DNA from: Pantoea eucalypti
GTDB taxonomy: Bacteria > Pseudomonadota > Gammaproteobacteria > Enterobacterales > Enterobacteriaceae
Direction: 5' to 3'
NCBI RefSeq assembly: GCF_009646115.1
Contig: NZ_CP045721.1
Location: 310,001 to 374,000 of the forward strand
DNA: 64,000 nucleotides
Below, in pieces: positions 1-8,234 of this stretch; position 1 is the stretch's first letter, and each line of letters starts with the position of its first letter. Position numbers and translations under genes: made by a program. The notes below the pieces were generated by a model. The model was not told where the DNA came from, searched no databases, and saw only the letters and a program-made list of their open reading frames with translations.

Positions 1-420
1 GAACTGGCAAGAAAAAATATTGATGAAGAGAACGGGTTATTAATTGTCGCCAATGCGTACCCTAAAATTAACGATTTTTATATGGACACCCGTCTGAAAC
101 TCTTAGCAACATTCCTTTATGACACGCCTCTTTATGGGCTGGTTGCTAACAGGGTTTTACCGGACAGGCCTTTGACGGTTGCCTCTCATCCGGCGCCTGT
201 TCCATTGATTGCCGAATTACTCCCGGCCGGATTACGTATTGCAAAGATTGTTGAGATGTCTTCTACCAGCGCGGCAGCACAGGCGGTGGCCTGCGGTGAA
301 GTGGATATTGCGTTAACAACAGAAATTGCCGCCAGACTGCATAACCTTAATTTTATTTCGCGCACCCGCCCGATACATATGCTCTGGTCTGTTTTCGCAT
401 CAACGATTCGTAAAGGATAA
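1..420 (+). CDS. BacA-family prephenate decarboxylase, C-terminal part
   Basis: The frame is open from the first base, so the N-terminus lies outside the window. The visible 139 residues align by eye along their length with the second half of Bacillus BacA: a FYM...LL segment, a DTP-YGL motif, a SHP-P--LI motif, an STS-AA stretch, a DIALT motif, and a C-terminal W-S-F. BacA is a prephenate dehydratase-fold enzyme that decarboxylates prephenate without aromatisation, the first step towards bacilysin/anticapsin and dihydroaromatic amino acids. Only 3 nt separate its stop from the next gene, so it probably leads or belongs to an operon with the next three genes. Ordinary prephenate dehydratase (PheA) is less likely because no ACT domain follows. 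Product identity is inferred. Confidence 0.75.
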   Translation, partial: ELARKNIDEENGLLIVANAYPKINDFYMDTRLKLLATFLYDTPLYGLVANRVLPDRPLTVASHPAPVPLIAELLPAGLRIAKIVEMSSTSAAAQAVACGEVDIALTTEIAARLHNLNFISRTRPIHMLWSVFASTIRKG

Positions 421-423
421 AAA

Positions 424-969
424 ATGACAATGTTTAAAATGCACACACTTGAAAGTGCACCCGCTGCCAGCCGCCCTTTGCTGCAAAGCTCCATTGACGG
501 TTTCGGCTGGATTCCCTGGCAAAGTGCGTTCATGGCAGAGTCGCCCGCACTGCTCGCTTCTTACCAGTTCGCCCATGACGCCTTCTCTCAGTGCTCGCTG
601 ACAGAAGAGGAGCGGGCCGTTGTCTGGATCACCACAGGGCTGCTCAATCAGTGCGCCTATACGGTTCAGGCGCATAGCTGGATTGCGCAGCATAAAGGTG
701 TATCGGCCGACATCCTGAGCAGGCTGACTGAGCAACCTGAAGCCCTGCCGGCGAAGCTGGCTGCGTTATACCACTTTACCCGCGACGTTGCTCTGGCTCA
801 GGGTCAGATATCGCACAACGCGGTTAAGGCGCTTCTGGCTGCAGGGTACAGCCAGCAAAATGCGCTGGATGTGGTGCTTGGGGTCGCCCAGAAAACCATG
901 TCAACGCTGCTTAACAGCATGGCAGATACCCAAATCGAACCGCATTTTCAGACCTTTTCGTCGCGATAA
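424..969 (+). CDS. carboxymuconolactone decarboxylase / AhpD-fold protein
   Basis: This 181-residue protein has the helical CMD/AhpD fold pattern: a Glu-rich turn (E61-E63), then C77 and H84 in a C-x6-H arrangement. AhpD peroxidases use C-x2-C-x3-H, and here the second Cys position is Thr80, so a disulfide peroxidase cycle is unlikely. The start follows an AAGGA site 7 nt upstream that overlaps the preceding coding end. It is co-transcribed with the BacA-like gene before it and the ornithine cyclodeaminase-like gene 15 nt after it. Its role in that pathway is unknown; family members include decarboxylases and peroxidases. Confidence 0.7.
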   Translation: MTMFKMHTLESAPAASRPLLQSSIDGFGWIPWQSAFMAESPALLASYQFAHDAFSQCSLTEEERAVVWITTGLLNQCAYTVQAHSWIAQHKGVSADILSRLTEQPEALPAKLAALYHFTRDVALAQGQISHNAVKALLAAGYSQQNALDVVLGVAQKTMSTLLNSMADTQIEPHFQTFSSR

Positions 970-984
970 CCACGGACATTCACC

Positions 985-1956
985 ATGCAATTTATCCATC
1001 GTGAGCAGGTTGAGCAGATTTTATCGTCTGCGACATGCCTGCAGTTGAGCCGGGAGGCGTTTACCCTGATGAGCAGGGGCAAAGTTAAACAGACTTTGCG
1101 GAGTGTTATCGCTTCTGAGCAGGGTTCCCTGATGGGCACCATGCCCGCTTACATTGAGGATGGCCCCTATGCGGGATTCGGGCTCAAAACAGTCAGAGTC
1201 GATTTCAATCATCACAATCAGTCTACGTCCCATGAGGGGTGTATCCTGCTTTACGATGCCACTGATGAGGGCGATATCGTGCTGGTTGATGCCGCGTCTG
1301 TGACAGAATTACGCACAGCCGCCGCATCTGCACTGGCTACGGACCTGCTTGCTCACCAGAACGCAAGCCATCTGGCAATCCTGGGAACAGGGGTTCAGGC
1401 GCGAAAACATGTTCAGATGATCATGGCCGTTCGTGCAATCACGTATATCTCAGTCTGGGGAAGAAGCCGGGCTGGCGCGGCGCAGTTTGCAGCGTGGTGC
1501 CAGCACTATTCCGGGCTGCCCGTTACGGTTGCGGAAACGCCTGCTCAGGCCATCGCTCAGGCGGATATCATTTGTACGGTGACAGCGGCAAAAGCACCGT
1601 TTCTTCGCGCCAGCGATCTGCCTGCGCGCTGTCATATCAATGCCGTGGGGGCGTCTGCCCCCGGCTTTCAGGAAGTGGCGCCAGATATCTACACGGCGGT
1701 CAATCTGTATTTGGATTCCAGAGAGGCCGTCTGGAACGCCTCCTCCTGCCTACTTAAGGCAAAACAGCAAGGATTATTACTTCAGGACGCTTCAGGCACG
1801 GAAATAGGCACCCTGCTGACCTCAGGCGATCGTCCTGACCTCCCTGTGTCACAGAGAACGCTGTTTAAGTCCGTGGGGCTTGCCGTGCAGGATCTGGTTT
1901 TTGCCCGGGCTATCGTCGCCGGAAGCCGGTCCGCTATGAACAATACGCTGAAATAA
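985..1956 (+). CDS. ornithine cyclodeaminase / mu-crystallin family enzyme
   Basis: The 323-residue protein shows the family's landmarks: a GLK motif with the candidate catalytic Lys68, an L-T-A-A--SA stretch near residues 109-117, and a Rossmann NAD(P) site G-T-G-V-Q-A at 134-139. The family contains ornithine cyclodeaminase (ornithine to proline), alanine dehydrogenases, ketimine reductases and enzymes that make or remove imines in unusual amino acid biosynthesis. It lies in the same operon as a BacA-like decarboxylase and a LysE exporter, so a role in building a non-protein amino acid is more plausible than ornithine catabolism. The substrate cannot be told from sequence. Confidence 0.85.
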   Translation: MQFIHREQVEQILSSATCLQLSREAFTLMSRGKVKQTLRSVIASEQGSLMGTMPAYIEDGPYAGFGLKTVRVDFNHHNQSTSHEGCILLYDATDEGDIVLVDAASVTELRTAAASALATDLLAHQNASHLAILGTGVQARKHVQMIMAVRAITYISVWGRSRAGAAQFAAWCQHYSGLPVTVAETPAQAIAQADIICTVTAAKAPFLRASDLPARCHINAVGASAPGFQEVAPDIYTAVNLYLDSREAVWNASSCLLKAKQQGLLLQDASGTEIGTLLTSGDRPDLPVSQRTLFKSVGLAVQDLVFARAIVAGSRSAMNNTLK

Positions 1957-1987
1957 CTTTTCGCCCTCTCTTTCGACAGGAATCACT

Positions 1988-2614
1988 ATGTCAGGAACTG
2001 CTCAGATACTCTCTTACATGGCTGCATTGGGACTCGCGGCCGCCATTCCGGGGCCGGGGATGACCGCATTAGTCGCCCGTAGCGTCAGTGGCGGTCTGAT
2101 GACCGGCTTTACGATGCTGGCTGGCCTCATTCTTGGGGATTTGATCTATTTATCGATTGCCGTCTTTGGTCTGGCGGTAATCGCGCACAACTACACCTCC
2201 ATTTTTACGCTGATTAACTGGGCTGCTTCACTCTATTTATGCGTGCTGGCATGGCAGTTCTGGTGCCACCAGCCGCAGGCGATAAACATCAATCAGAAAG
2301 CGACAAAACGGGAACTGGCATCGGCGTGGTTTTCCGGGCTGACGATTACGCTGGGCAATCCGAAGACCATCGCTTTCTATATGGCGATATTACCTCTGGT
2401 GATCTCGCTGGATAATGTCTCGTTGCAGATGTGGGGGGGAATGCTGGTGCCACTAACCGTATTTGTCCTGCTCTGTATTGGCGCAGTTTTCATTCTGGCG
2501 GCGCTCAGAATACGCCACCTCCTCACCAGCGAAAAAGCGCAACGACGCCTTTTCCGATCGGCCGGTTTCATTATGATGCTGGCCGCGGCAGGCATGGTCA
2601 TTAAGACGCTGTAA
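1988..2614 (+). CDS. LysE/RhtB family amino acid exporter
   Basis: This 208-residue hydrophobic protein has the family's N-terminal P-G-P-G-M motif near residues 21-25, the G-N-P-K-T motif in the middle, and about six membrane segments. LysE/RhtB proteins export amino acids or their analogues across the inner membrane. It starts 31 nt after the cyclodeaminase-like gene behind an ACAGGA ribosome site and ends the operon. As the last gene of a putative amino-acid-derived product pathway it may export the product or give self-protection (inference). A GC-rich hairpin follows. Confidence 0.88.
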   Translation: MSGTAQILSYMAALGLAAAIPGPGMTALVARSVSGGLMTGFTMLAGLILGDLIYLSIAVFGLAVIAHNYTSIFTLINWAASLYLCVLAWQFWCHQPQAININQKATKRELASAWFSGLTITLGNPKTIAFYMAILPLVISLDNVSLQMWGGMLVPLTVFVLLCIGAVFILAALRIRHLLTSEKAQRRLFRSAGFIMMLAAAGMVIKTL

Positions 2615-2626
2615 AATCCGGTGGCT

Positions 2627-2646
2627 CCGCCTGCCGGCAGGGGCGG
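2627..2646 (+). terminator. GC-rich hairpin after the BacA operon
   Basis: CCGCC-TGCC pairs with GGCA-G-GGCGG, giving a near-perfect GC-rich hairpin 13 nt after the exporter stop. There is no T-run, so it may act as a weak terminator or an mRNA end stabiliser. Confidence 0.4.
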
Positions 2647-3258
2647 ACTGGCACGTCTGTCCGGGATTGGCGGCAGTTGCGAACCCGACGGTCAGCGGCA
2701 GGGGCGGTAAGACGTGCGGCTGACCTGTCGCCTTGATATCAGCTTGATCGCTTAACGCCACGCCGGTGGCCGTCAGGCTGCAGGGGGGGCTAGGCTGCAC
2801 AGCCTGAATGCTGCGGGAAACGGACAGCAGCTTGCGGCTGCGGGATAACACATAGTTAACGCTGCACGGTTTCTCTGGCCGCTGCCAGCGCAGCAGCTGG
2901 AGGGTGATAAGCCCCGCAGCAGTTCACCGACTCACCCTCATGGAAGTTAACCGTCCTCCGCAGGCCTGCGTTACTTAACCTCTGCTTCCCTTTCGCGACG
3001 ATCAGCGTCCCTCCTGACGATTACCGTTAATCAGCGCCAGAGATTCCCCGCTGCCTGCTCATTTACGGCATGCCCGTCACATAAACTAAAACTGCCTCAT
3101 ACTTTTCTGTGACAAATAACACAACCTGATTACATCTTCCGGCGGAGATGATTTTTTATCGTGATAATAGTTTTACTGAGTACATTGATGTTGTACTGAG
3201 TACAACAAGGCACTTTGCGCTTAGCGCGTTAAGTGATGAAAAAATTGTGAGGATCATC
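2647..3258. other. non-coding stretch with promoter region of the MFS gene
   Basis: No convincing gene is seen here. The sequence GGCAGGGGCGG occurs twice (2636-2646 and 2697-2707). The last part holds two copies of TACTGAGTACA just before the MFS transporter gene. The rest has no recognisable structure. Confidence 0.5.
3174..3205. promoter_or_regulatory. tandem palindromic operator candidate before MFS gene
   Basis: The 11-mer TACTGAGTACA occurs at 3174-3184 and 3194-3204, 20 bp apart, that is about two helical turns. The second copy sits in the longer palindrome TTGTAC-TGA-GTACAA (3191-3205). This is the pattern expected of a regulator binding two sites on one DNA face, 54-85 nt before the transporter start. 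Which regulator binds is unknown. Confidence 0.5.
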
Positions 3259-4599
3259 ATGTCTGAAAAACAGCACATCACGACTTTCTCTGCCGATATT
3301 GAGCAGCAGACCGTTAAGAAGGTGGTCTGGCGCATTTTGCCCTTCCTGATTATTTGTTATCTGATTGCCATTATCGATCGCGGCAACATTGGTATGGCTT
3401 CGTTACAGATGAACGAAGATTTAGGACTGTCGAAAGCGGTATTTGGTTTTGCGAGCAGTCTGTTTTTCGTCGGTTACTTCCTGTTCGAGGTTCCCAGCAA
3501 CCTCGCCATGCAGAAAATAGGCGCAAAAATCTGGATCTCCCGCATTATGGTGTCGTGGGGCATCATCTCGGTTTGTACCGCCTTTGTAGAGAGCGCCAAT
3601 ACCCTCTATGTACTGCGCTTTCTACTGGGGGCCGCGGAGGCAGGATTTTTCCCGGGCGTGATTCTGTATCTGACATACTGGATCCCCGGTAAGTACCGTG
3701 CCCGCGTGATTGCGACTTTCATGGTGGCTATTCCTGCAGCGAATTTTGTTGGATCGCCAATTTCTGGTCTGATTCTGTCACTGGATGGCTGGCTGGGCAT
3801 GCGTGGCTGGCACTGGCTATTCATCCTGGAAGGCATTCCTGCGGTGATTCTGGGGATTGCGGCCTTCTTCGTATTAAGCAATCGTCCCACCAGTGCCAGC
3901 TGGTTAAATGAGGAACAAAAAGCGTGGCTGAACAGCACCCTTGAAGCTGAAAATGCGAAGAAGAAAGCCATTGGTCACATCTCTCTCTGGCAATTGCTGC
4001 GTCACAAACATATCTGGGTAATGGCGCTGATCTATGCAGGTGCGTCTGCGGCAGGCTCAACGCTAAGCGTCTGGTCTCCGCAACTGCTTAAATCGTTTGG
4101 TCTGGATAACCTGACCACCGGTTTGATCAATGCAATTCCATATGGTCTGGCATCGGTTCTTATGATTGTCTGGGGCAGAAGTTCTGACCGCAGCGGCGAG
4201 CGTCGCTGGCACACCGCGTTAACGCTGTTTCTGATTGCGGGTGGTTTGCTGTCCGCCTTCATCACCAATAGTCTGACCGGAAGCGTTGTCATCCTGTCGT
4301 TGGTTCTGATCGGCGCGTATTCGATGAAAGGGCCTTTCTGGGCACTGGCATCGGGGTGGATGTCATCCACTACTGCTGCTGCGGGCCTTGCTGCAATCGG
4401 CGCGGTGGCCAATCTGATTGGGGGAGGACTGATGGTTAACGTTTACGGCATTATTAATCAGGCGACCGGCAGTCATACTCTTGCCATGGTACCACTGGCT
4501 ATCCTCTGCGGTGCTGGAGGTATCGCTGTGCTGGTCATGGGCCGTAAAAAAGAGTCGGCGATTAACGTTGAGAATAACGCTTCGCCAGTCGGCAAATAA
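3259..4599 (+). CDS. MFS transporter, anion:cation symporter (ACS) family
   Basis: This protein has 446 residues with about twelve membrane segments. The start is placed at the ATG after an AGGAT site, giving M-S-E-K-Q-H; a longer in-frame start at 3148 would cover the palindromic operator and is unlikely. The D-R-G-N-I-G stretch after the first helix and the F-F-P-G-V-I-L-Y-L-T-Y-W segment near residue 125 are typical of ACS transporters for organic anions (4-hydroxyphenylacetate, tartrate, phthalate, hexuronates). It stands alone; the nearest catabolic genes are the RraA/dehydrogenase pair 4 kb to the right. The substrate is unknown. Confidence 0.88.
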   Translation: MSEKQHITTFSADIEQQTVKKVVWRILPFLIICYLIAIIDRGNIGMASLQMNEDLGLSKAVFGFASSLFFVGYFLFEVPSNLAMQKIGAKIWISRIMVSWGIISVCTAFVESANTLYVLRFLLGAAEAGFFPGVILYLTYWIPGKYRARVIATFMVAIPAANFVGSPISGLILSLDGWLGMRGWHWLFILEGIPAVILGIAAFFVLSNRPTSASWLNEEQKAWLNSTLEAENAKKKAIGHISLWQLLRHKHIWVMALIYAGASAAGSTLSVWSPQLLKSFGLDNLTTGLINAIPYGLASVLMIVWGRSSDRSGERRWHTALTLFLIAGGLLSAFITNSLTGSVVILSLVLIGAYSMKGPFWALASGWMSSTTAAAGLAAIGAVANLIGGGLMVNVYGIINQATGSHTLAMVPLAILCGAGGIAVLVMGRKKESAINVENNASPVGK

Positions 4600-4609
4600 T
4601 CTCACCAGG

Positions 4610-4639
4610 CCAGCAGACATTAATCAAAATGTCTGCTGG
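4610..4639. terminator. 12-bp-stem hairpin after MFS gene
   Basis: A perfect inverted repeat (CCAGCAGACATT, 6-nt loop, AATGTCTGCTGG) begins 10 nt after the transporter stop. No T-run follows directly. It is probably a transcript end. Confidence 0.6.
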
Positions 4640-4970
4640 TCACACCGCCCGGCTTTTTATCCTCGTAACTAACGCGCCGCTTGCTGCAGACACCTCAACC
4701 AGTGAGAACTGCCTGATAGCCTCAACGCTAAAGTGCATGATGAAACCAGCAACACAATACTGCTGCACATCCTTCTGGCGGGTTTTAAAAAGTCTGAGAG
4801 AAGTGCACATGAACCTGCGCTGAAACGACGACAAAACGATCTGACACTCATCCTCGTCCAGAAAGAGATCAGTAACAATCTGACAAGAAAATTCCTTTCC
4901 TCATCTCTACTGACTTAAACAATCTCAGGCTAGTTTATCCAATTAAAATGGATATACGGAGCCGCTAAAC
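4640..4970. other. non-coding stretch
   Basis: About 330 bp hold only short overlapping frames with no family features or good ribosome sites. Apart from the ACGGAG ribosome site of the next gene at its end, nothing is recognised. Confidence 0.5.
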
Positions 4971-6140
4971 GTGTTTACATCCTCTCTGAATCATTCAGCA
5001 TGCGGGCTTATAGTTATATTGACGTTAGGGCTGGCAGTTTCCATACCCAATGCGAACGCGGTTAACGCTGAAGAAAACCAGCAGATTAACGGTCTTGTCA
5101 GAGAGCCACTCATGCTACCTGTGACTTTACCAGAGGGTAAGCCAGCACTCCTGGAAGCTTTCGTGACGCGACCCGCCGGAGATAAACGCTGGCCTGTTGC
5201 CCTTATCACCCAAGGCACGGCGGAGACGGCTGAGTTCGATCGGCTGGAAATGAACCCGAACTGGATGTCAGGAATGGCACTGGCATTCGCCCGGCACGGC
5301 TATGCGGCGGTGGTCGTTATGCGTGAAGGTTACGGGTATTCAAGCGGCGGTGCTGAATATACCGGCAGTACCTGTGTTGAGCCGCGGCATGATCTTGCCG
5401 GAAAACGGGATGCTGAAGACCTGCTGGGAGCGCTCAACGCTATCAGGCATGAGCCCTGGGCATCCCATCATTCAGCCATTCTCGCCGGGATGTCAGCGGG
5501 GGGTTTTGGCGTCCTGGCCACGGGGGCCCGCCAGCCAAAAGGGGTTCAGGCAATCATCAACTTTGACGGCGGGCGGGGTGCCGGAAAGGGTGGGTCGTTG
5601 TGTGACAGAGCCGGGTTACTTAAAAGCTTTGCTTCCATGGGCGCCACTTCGCGCATTCCTTCGCTTTGGCTCTATTCGCAAAACGACACATTATTCCCGC
5701 CTTTCACCGGCATCTCTTTTTTCCATTCTTATACTTCAGCAGGTGGTCTCGCCAGCTTTATCGTGATGCCACCTTATGATACTAACGGTCATACTTTTAT
5801 AGAATCCGCACCTGAAGATTTCTGGTGGCATCCTGTCGCTGAATTTCTTCAGAAACAGCGGTTGGCATACAAGGCGATAGTGGCGACACGCATTGAAAGA
5901 CTGCCTCTGCCGCAGACTCTCAATAGCGCCTCAGGAACCTTAGCATTCAGAAAATATGAATCTGCACAGCTTTATGAAAAAGCATTTGCTACCGATGTCA
6001 GAGGTGATTGGGGAGTGTCTTACCGGGCGCGCACAACGGAAGATGCTGCTGCGAGGGCGCTTAGCAACTGTCAGATGCATGAGCATACCGCGAATGTGAA
6101 GTGCAGGATTTATGCTGTCAATAACACCCTCATGCCGTGA
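4971..6140 (+). CDS. secreted alpha/beta hydrolase with C-terminal DUF4189-like segment
   Basis: This 389-residue protein starts at GTG behind ACGGAG. An N-terminal signal peptide ends near residue 30 (A-N-A). The hydrolase part has the nucleophile elbow G-M-S-A-G-G with Ser175, and an N-G-H-T motif for the catalytic His further on, consistent with a dienelactone-hydrolase/prolyl-oligopeptidase-like esterase in the periplasm or outside the cell. The last about 50 residues (W-G-V-S-Y, repeated Ala, spaced Cys) resemble the small DUF4189 repeat seen in other secreted proteins. The substrate is unknown. It is a single-gene unit. Confidence 0.7.
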   Translation: MFTSSLNHSACGLIVILTLGLAVSIPNANAVNAEENQQINGLVREPLMLPVTLPEGKPALLEAFVTRPAGDKRWPVALITQGTAETAEFDRLEMNPNWMSGMALAFARHGYAAVVVMREGYGYSSGGAEYTGSTCVEPRHDLAGKRDAEDLLGALNAIRHEPWASHHSAILAGMSAGGFGVLATGARQPKGVQAIINFDGGRGAGKGGSLCDRAGLLKSFASMGATSRIPSLWLYSQNDTLFPPFTGISFFHSYTSAGGLASFIVMPPYDTNGHTFIESAPEDFWWHPVAEFLQKQRLAYKAIVATRIERLPLPQTLNSASGTLAFRKYESAQLYEKAFATDVRGDWGVSYRARTTEDAAARALSNCQMHEHTANVKCRIYAVNNTLMP

Positions 6141-6297
6141 TAAAATTAAATGGGTCAGTAACGTGATTCCTCGGGTGGAATGAACGTCTCTGCATATTGC
6201 GGTGTATTCTCATTAATCAGGTTTACGGGAAGGGTGTACGGCTTAATAAGGACACCTTCCCATGACCGGGATGTTTAATTGTTAAAAAGGAATAGGT

Positions 6298-6786
6298 GTG
6301 GAAGTAACTGCAGAACTGTGTCCTCCAGAGGAATGGGAATCAATGGTGAACATTTTTACTGAAATGGAAGAATATTATTACGGTAAAGGAATTATTCATG
6401 AGTCACTGTTGAAAAACTATCTTCATACTCAACTGTTCAGCACACTCTCTGGCACACAGGTTATCAGGGCGCGCTGTGGTACCCACATCGTTGGGCTGGC
6501 CTGTTGCACTATTCTTTATCCTTCTCCACGGTATAGCGGTGAGTTTCACATCAAAGAACTTTTCGTCTCTCAACATGAGAGAGGCAAAGGGATTGGTAAA
6601 TCACTCATGCAGTTTATGGCGCAACTTGCCCTTAAGCAGGCGTGTCTCAGCCTGAGCTGGAACGCGGAAAAATCCAACCATCGGGCAAACCGTTTTTACC
6701 AGTCACTTGGCGGAAAGATCAACGACAGTATCGTGAGTTATTCTCTGCAGGGTGACTCCCTGAGAACACTGGCTACTGAAGATTAA
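6298..6786 (+). CDS. GNAT family N-acetyltransferase
   Basis: The 162-residue protein carries the acetyl-CoA pyrophosphate loop R-G-K-G-I-G-K near residue 98, followed by a helix and the N-H-R-A-N-R-F-Y-Q-S-L-G motif B typical of GNAT enzymes. It starts at GTG behind AAAAGGA. The acceptor cannot be predicted, although the short size fits small-molecule acetylation. It stands alone between the secreted hydrolase and a convergent cupin gene. Confidence 0.82.
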   Translation: MEVTAELCPPEEWESMVNIFTEMEEYYYGKGIIHESLLKNYLHTQLFSTLSGTQVIRARCGTHIVGLACCTILYPSPRYSGEFHIKELFVSQHERGKGIGKSLMQFMAQLALKQACLSLSWNAEKSNHRANRFYQSLGGKINDSIVSYSLQGDSLRTLATED

Positions 6787-6846
6787 TCAGATCCTCACAA
6801 CGCTGACCTGAAGAGAAGATAATCGATAGCACGCTTTCATGAGTTG

Positions 6847-7194
6847 TCAGCCGTTTTCAGGGAGGTCAGCACGATCGCCACGGGTTGATGGATGCGAAAT
6901 CACAAGAAATTCCACCGGAAACCCGGTGTCATTTCTGGCCTGATGCTTTGCTCCCGGAGGGATTTCGAGTCCTTGCTGAGCCTTGATGTCATGTTTCTCA
7001 CCCTCTGACTCCATGGCAAGAACACCACTGAGTACAAAGAAAAATTGTCTTGAGACGGCGTGCCAGTGACGTTTTTCAGACGTGCCTGGCGGCATCTTTT
7101 CATGAATGACCAGCATGTCCTGACGATTTAACAGATTCCAGCCGTCGCATTCTTCACCCCATACATAGTGCTCTGCGTTTTCCTTAGAAATCAT
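6847..7194 (-). CDS. small cupin domain protein
   Basis: This is a 115-residue single-cupin protein. Motif 1 is represented by H-W-H followed by Q-F-F-F-V-L-S-G, and motif 2 by I-P-P-G-A-K-H-Q, giving three candidate metal-binding His. Such small cupins bind a metal and act as isomerases, dioxygenases or sugar-binding proteins. It lies about 90 nt downstream of the hydroxyacid dehydrogenase on the same strand, so it could be the third gene of that unit, but the gap leaves room for its own promoter. The function is unknown. Confidence 0.72.
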   Translation of the reverse strand: MISKENAEHYVWGEECDGWNLLNRQDMLVIHEKMPPGTSEKRHWHAVSRQFFFVLSGVLAMESEGEKHDIKAQQGLEIPPGAKHQARNDTGFPVEFLVISHPSTRGDRADLPENG

Positions 7195-7283
7195 CCTTAT
7201 CGTCCTTTTAGCTGAATCTAATGAGTGCCTTCAGTATGAGATACAGCACTGAGTGAGTCATGTCTAATCTTTGACACTCAGAA

Positions 7284-8234
7284 TTACGCTGCTGGACTTC
7301 CTTCCTTAAGCGTTACCGCCAGAACATCCAGAATGTTACGTGCTGCAACAGTGCCCATCTTCACGTAAGAGTTATCACTGACGCCGCCGATGTGTGGCGA
7401 CAGAATTACGTTCTCAACATTCTGCCAGATATGTGGTGCCGTGAGGGGTTCTGAGTGGAAACTGTCCAGTGCGGCCCAGGCCACGGTGCCATTCTTCAGC
7501 GCCGCGCTCAGCGCGTCATCATCAATGAGTCCGCCGCGTGCGGTGTTCACCAGAATGGCGCCTTTTTTAAACAACGCCAGTTTCTCAGCGTTAATCATCT
7601 GGCGCGTCTGTTCGGTGAGCGGGCAGTGCAGCGAAATGACGTCAGACTGTTGCAGCAAATCGTCAAGTGAGGAGGACTCACACTCATCAGGGAAGGTTTT
7701 GGCAAAAGGATCATAGGCGAGAACCTTCATGCCAAAAGCCCGGCCAATGCGGGCAACGCGACCACCAATTGCGCCCAGCCCCACCAGTCCCAGTGTTCTG
7801 CCTTCCAGATCAATGGACTTATGGGTGGATTTATCCCAGTATCCGTGACGCATACGCTGATCCAGCGTTATCACCGATTTGGCGCAGGCCAGAATCAGCG
7901 CCCAGGTATGCTCGGCCACGGCCGCTGCGTTGGCACCCGGCGCGGACTGGACACTGATATGGCGTTCTGCCGCTGCTTTTTGATCAATAACGTCAATGCC
8001 GCTGCCATGTTTGGAAATCACCCGCAGGGCAGGTGCGGCATCCATGATGCGGGCGTTGATTTTACCGTAGCGGACGATAATCCCCACAGGGTTATGCTGC
8101 TGGCAGAGCTGGAACAGCGTGTCTTCGTCAGGTTGGTTGCCAGCATAAACGATGCGGAATTCAGTCAGCAGATTCAGCGCCTGCGGTGCCAGATCGTTGC
8201 CGGTCACCAGAATGACGGAAGATGATGTTGTCAT
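7284..8234 (-). CDS. D-isomer-specific 2-hydroxyacid dehydrogenase
   Basis: The 316-residue enzyme has the family layout: an NAD-binding G-L-G-A-I-G-G-R-V motif, the catalytic Arg in N-T-A-R-G-G-L-I-D, and the catalytic His in L-S-P-H-I-G-G. It interconverts 2-oxoacids and D-2-hydroxyacids with NAD(P)H. The ATG start forms a TGATG junction with the RraA-family gene upstream (a GTG at 8237 is the alternative), which signals translational coupling. With the IclR regulator divergent from the pair, a catabolic role for a hydroxy- or oxo-dicarboxylic acid is likely; the substrate is unknown. Confidence 0.88.
   Translation of the reverse strand: MTTSSSVILVTGNDLAPQALNLLTEFRIVYAGNQPDEDTLFQLCQQHNPVGIIVRYGKINARIMDAAPALRVISKHGSGIDVIDQKAAAERHISVQSAPGANAAAVAEHTWALILACAKSVITLDQRMRHGYWDKSTHKSIDLEGRTLGLVGLGAIGGRVARIGRAFGMKVLAYDPFAKTFPDECESSSLDDLLQQSDVISLHCPLTEQTRQMINAEKLALFKKGAILVNTARGGLIDDDALSAALKNGTVAWAALDSFHSEPLTAPHIWQNVENVILSPHIGGVSDNSYVKMGTVAARNILDVLAVTLKEGSPAA

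Noticed and set aside
2453..2851. 132-codon open frame on the minus strand
   Set aside because: Overlaps the end of the LysE exporter and GC-rich non-coding DNA; no recognisable features.
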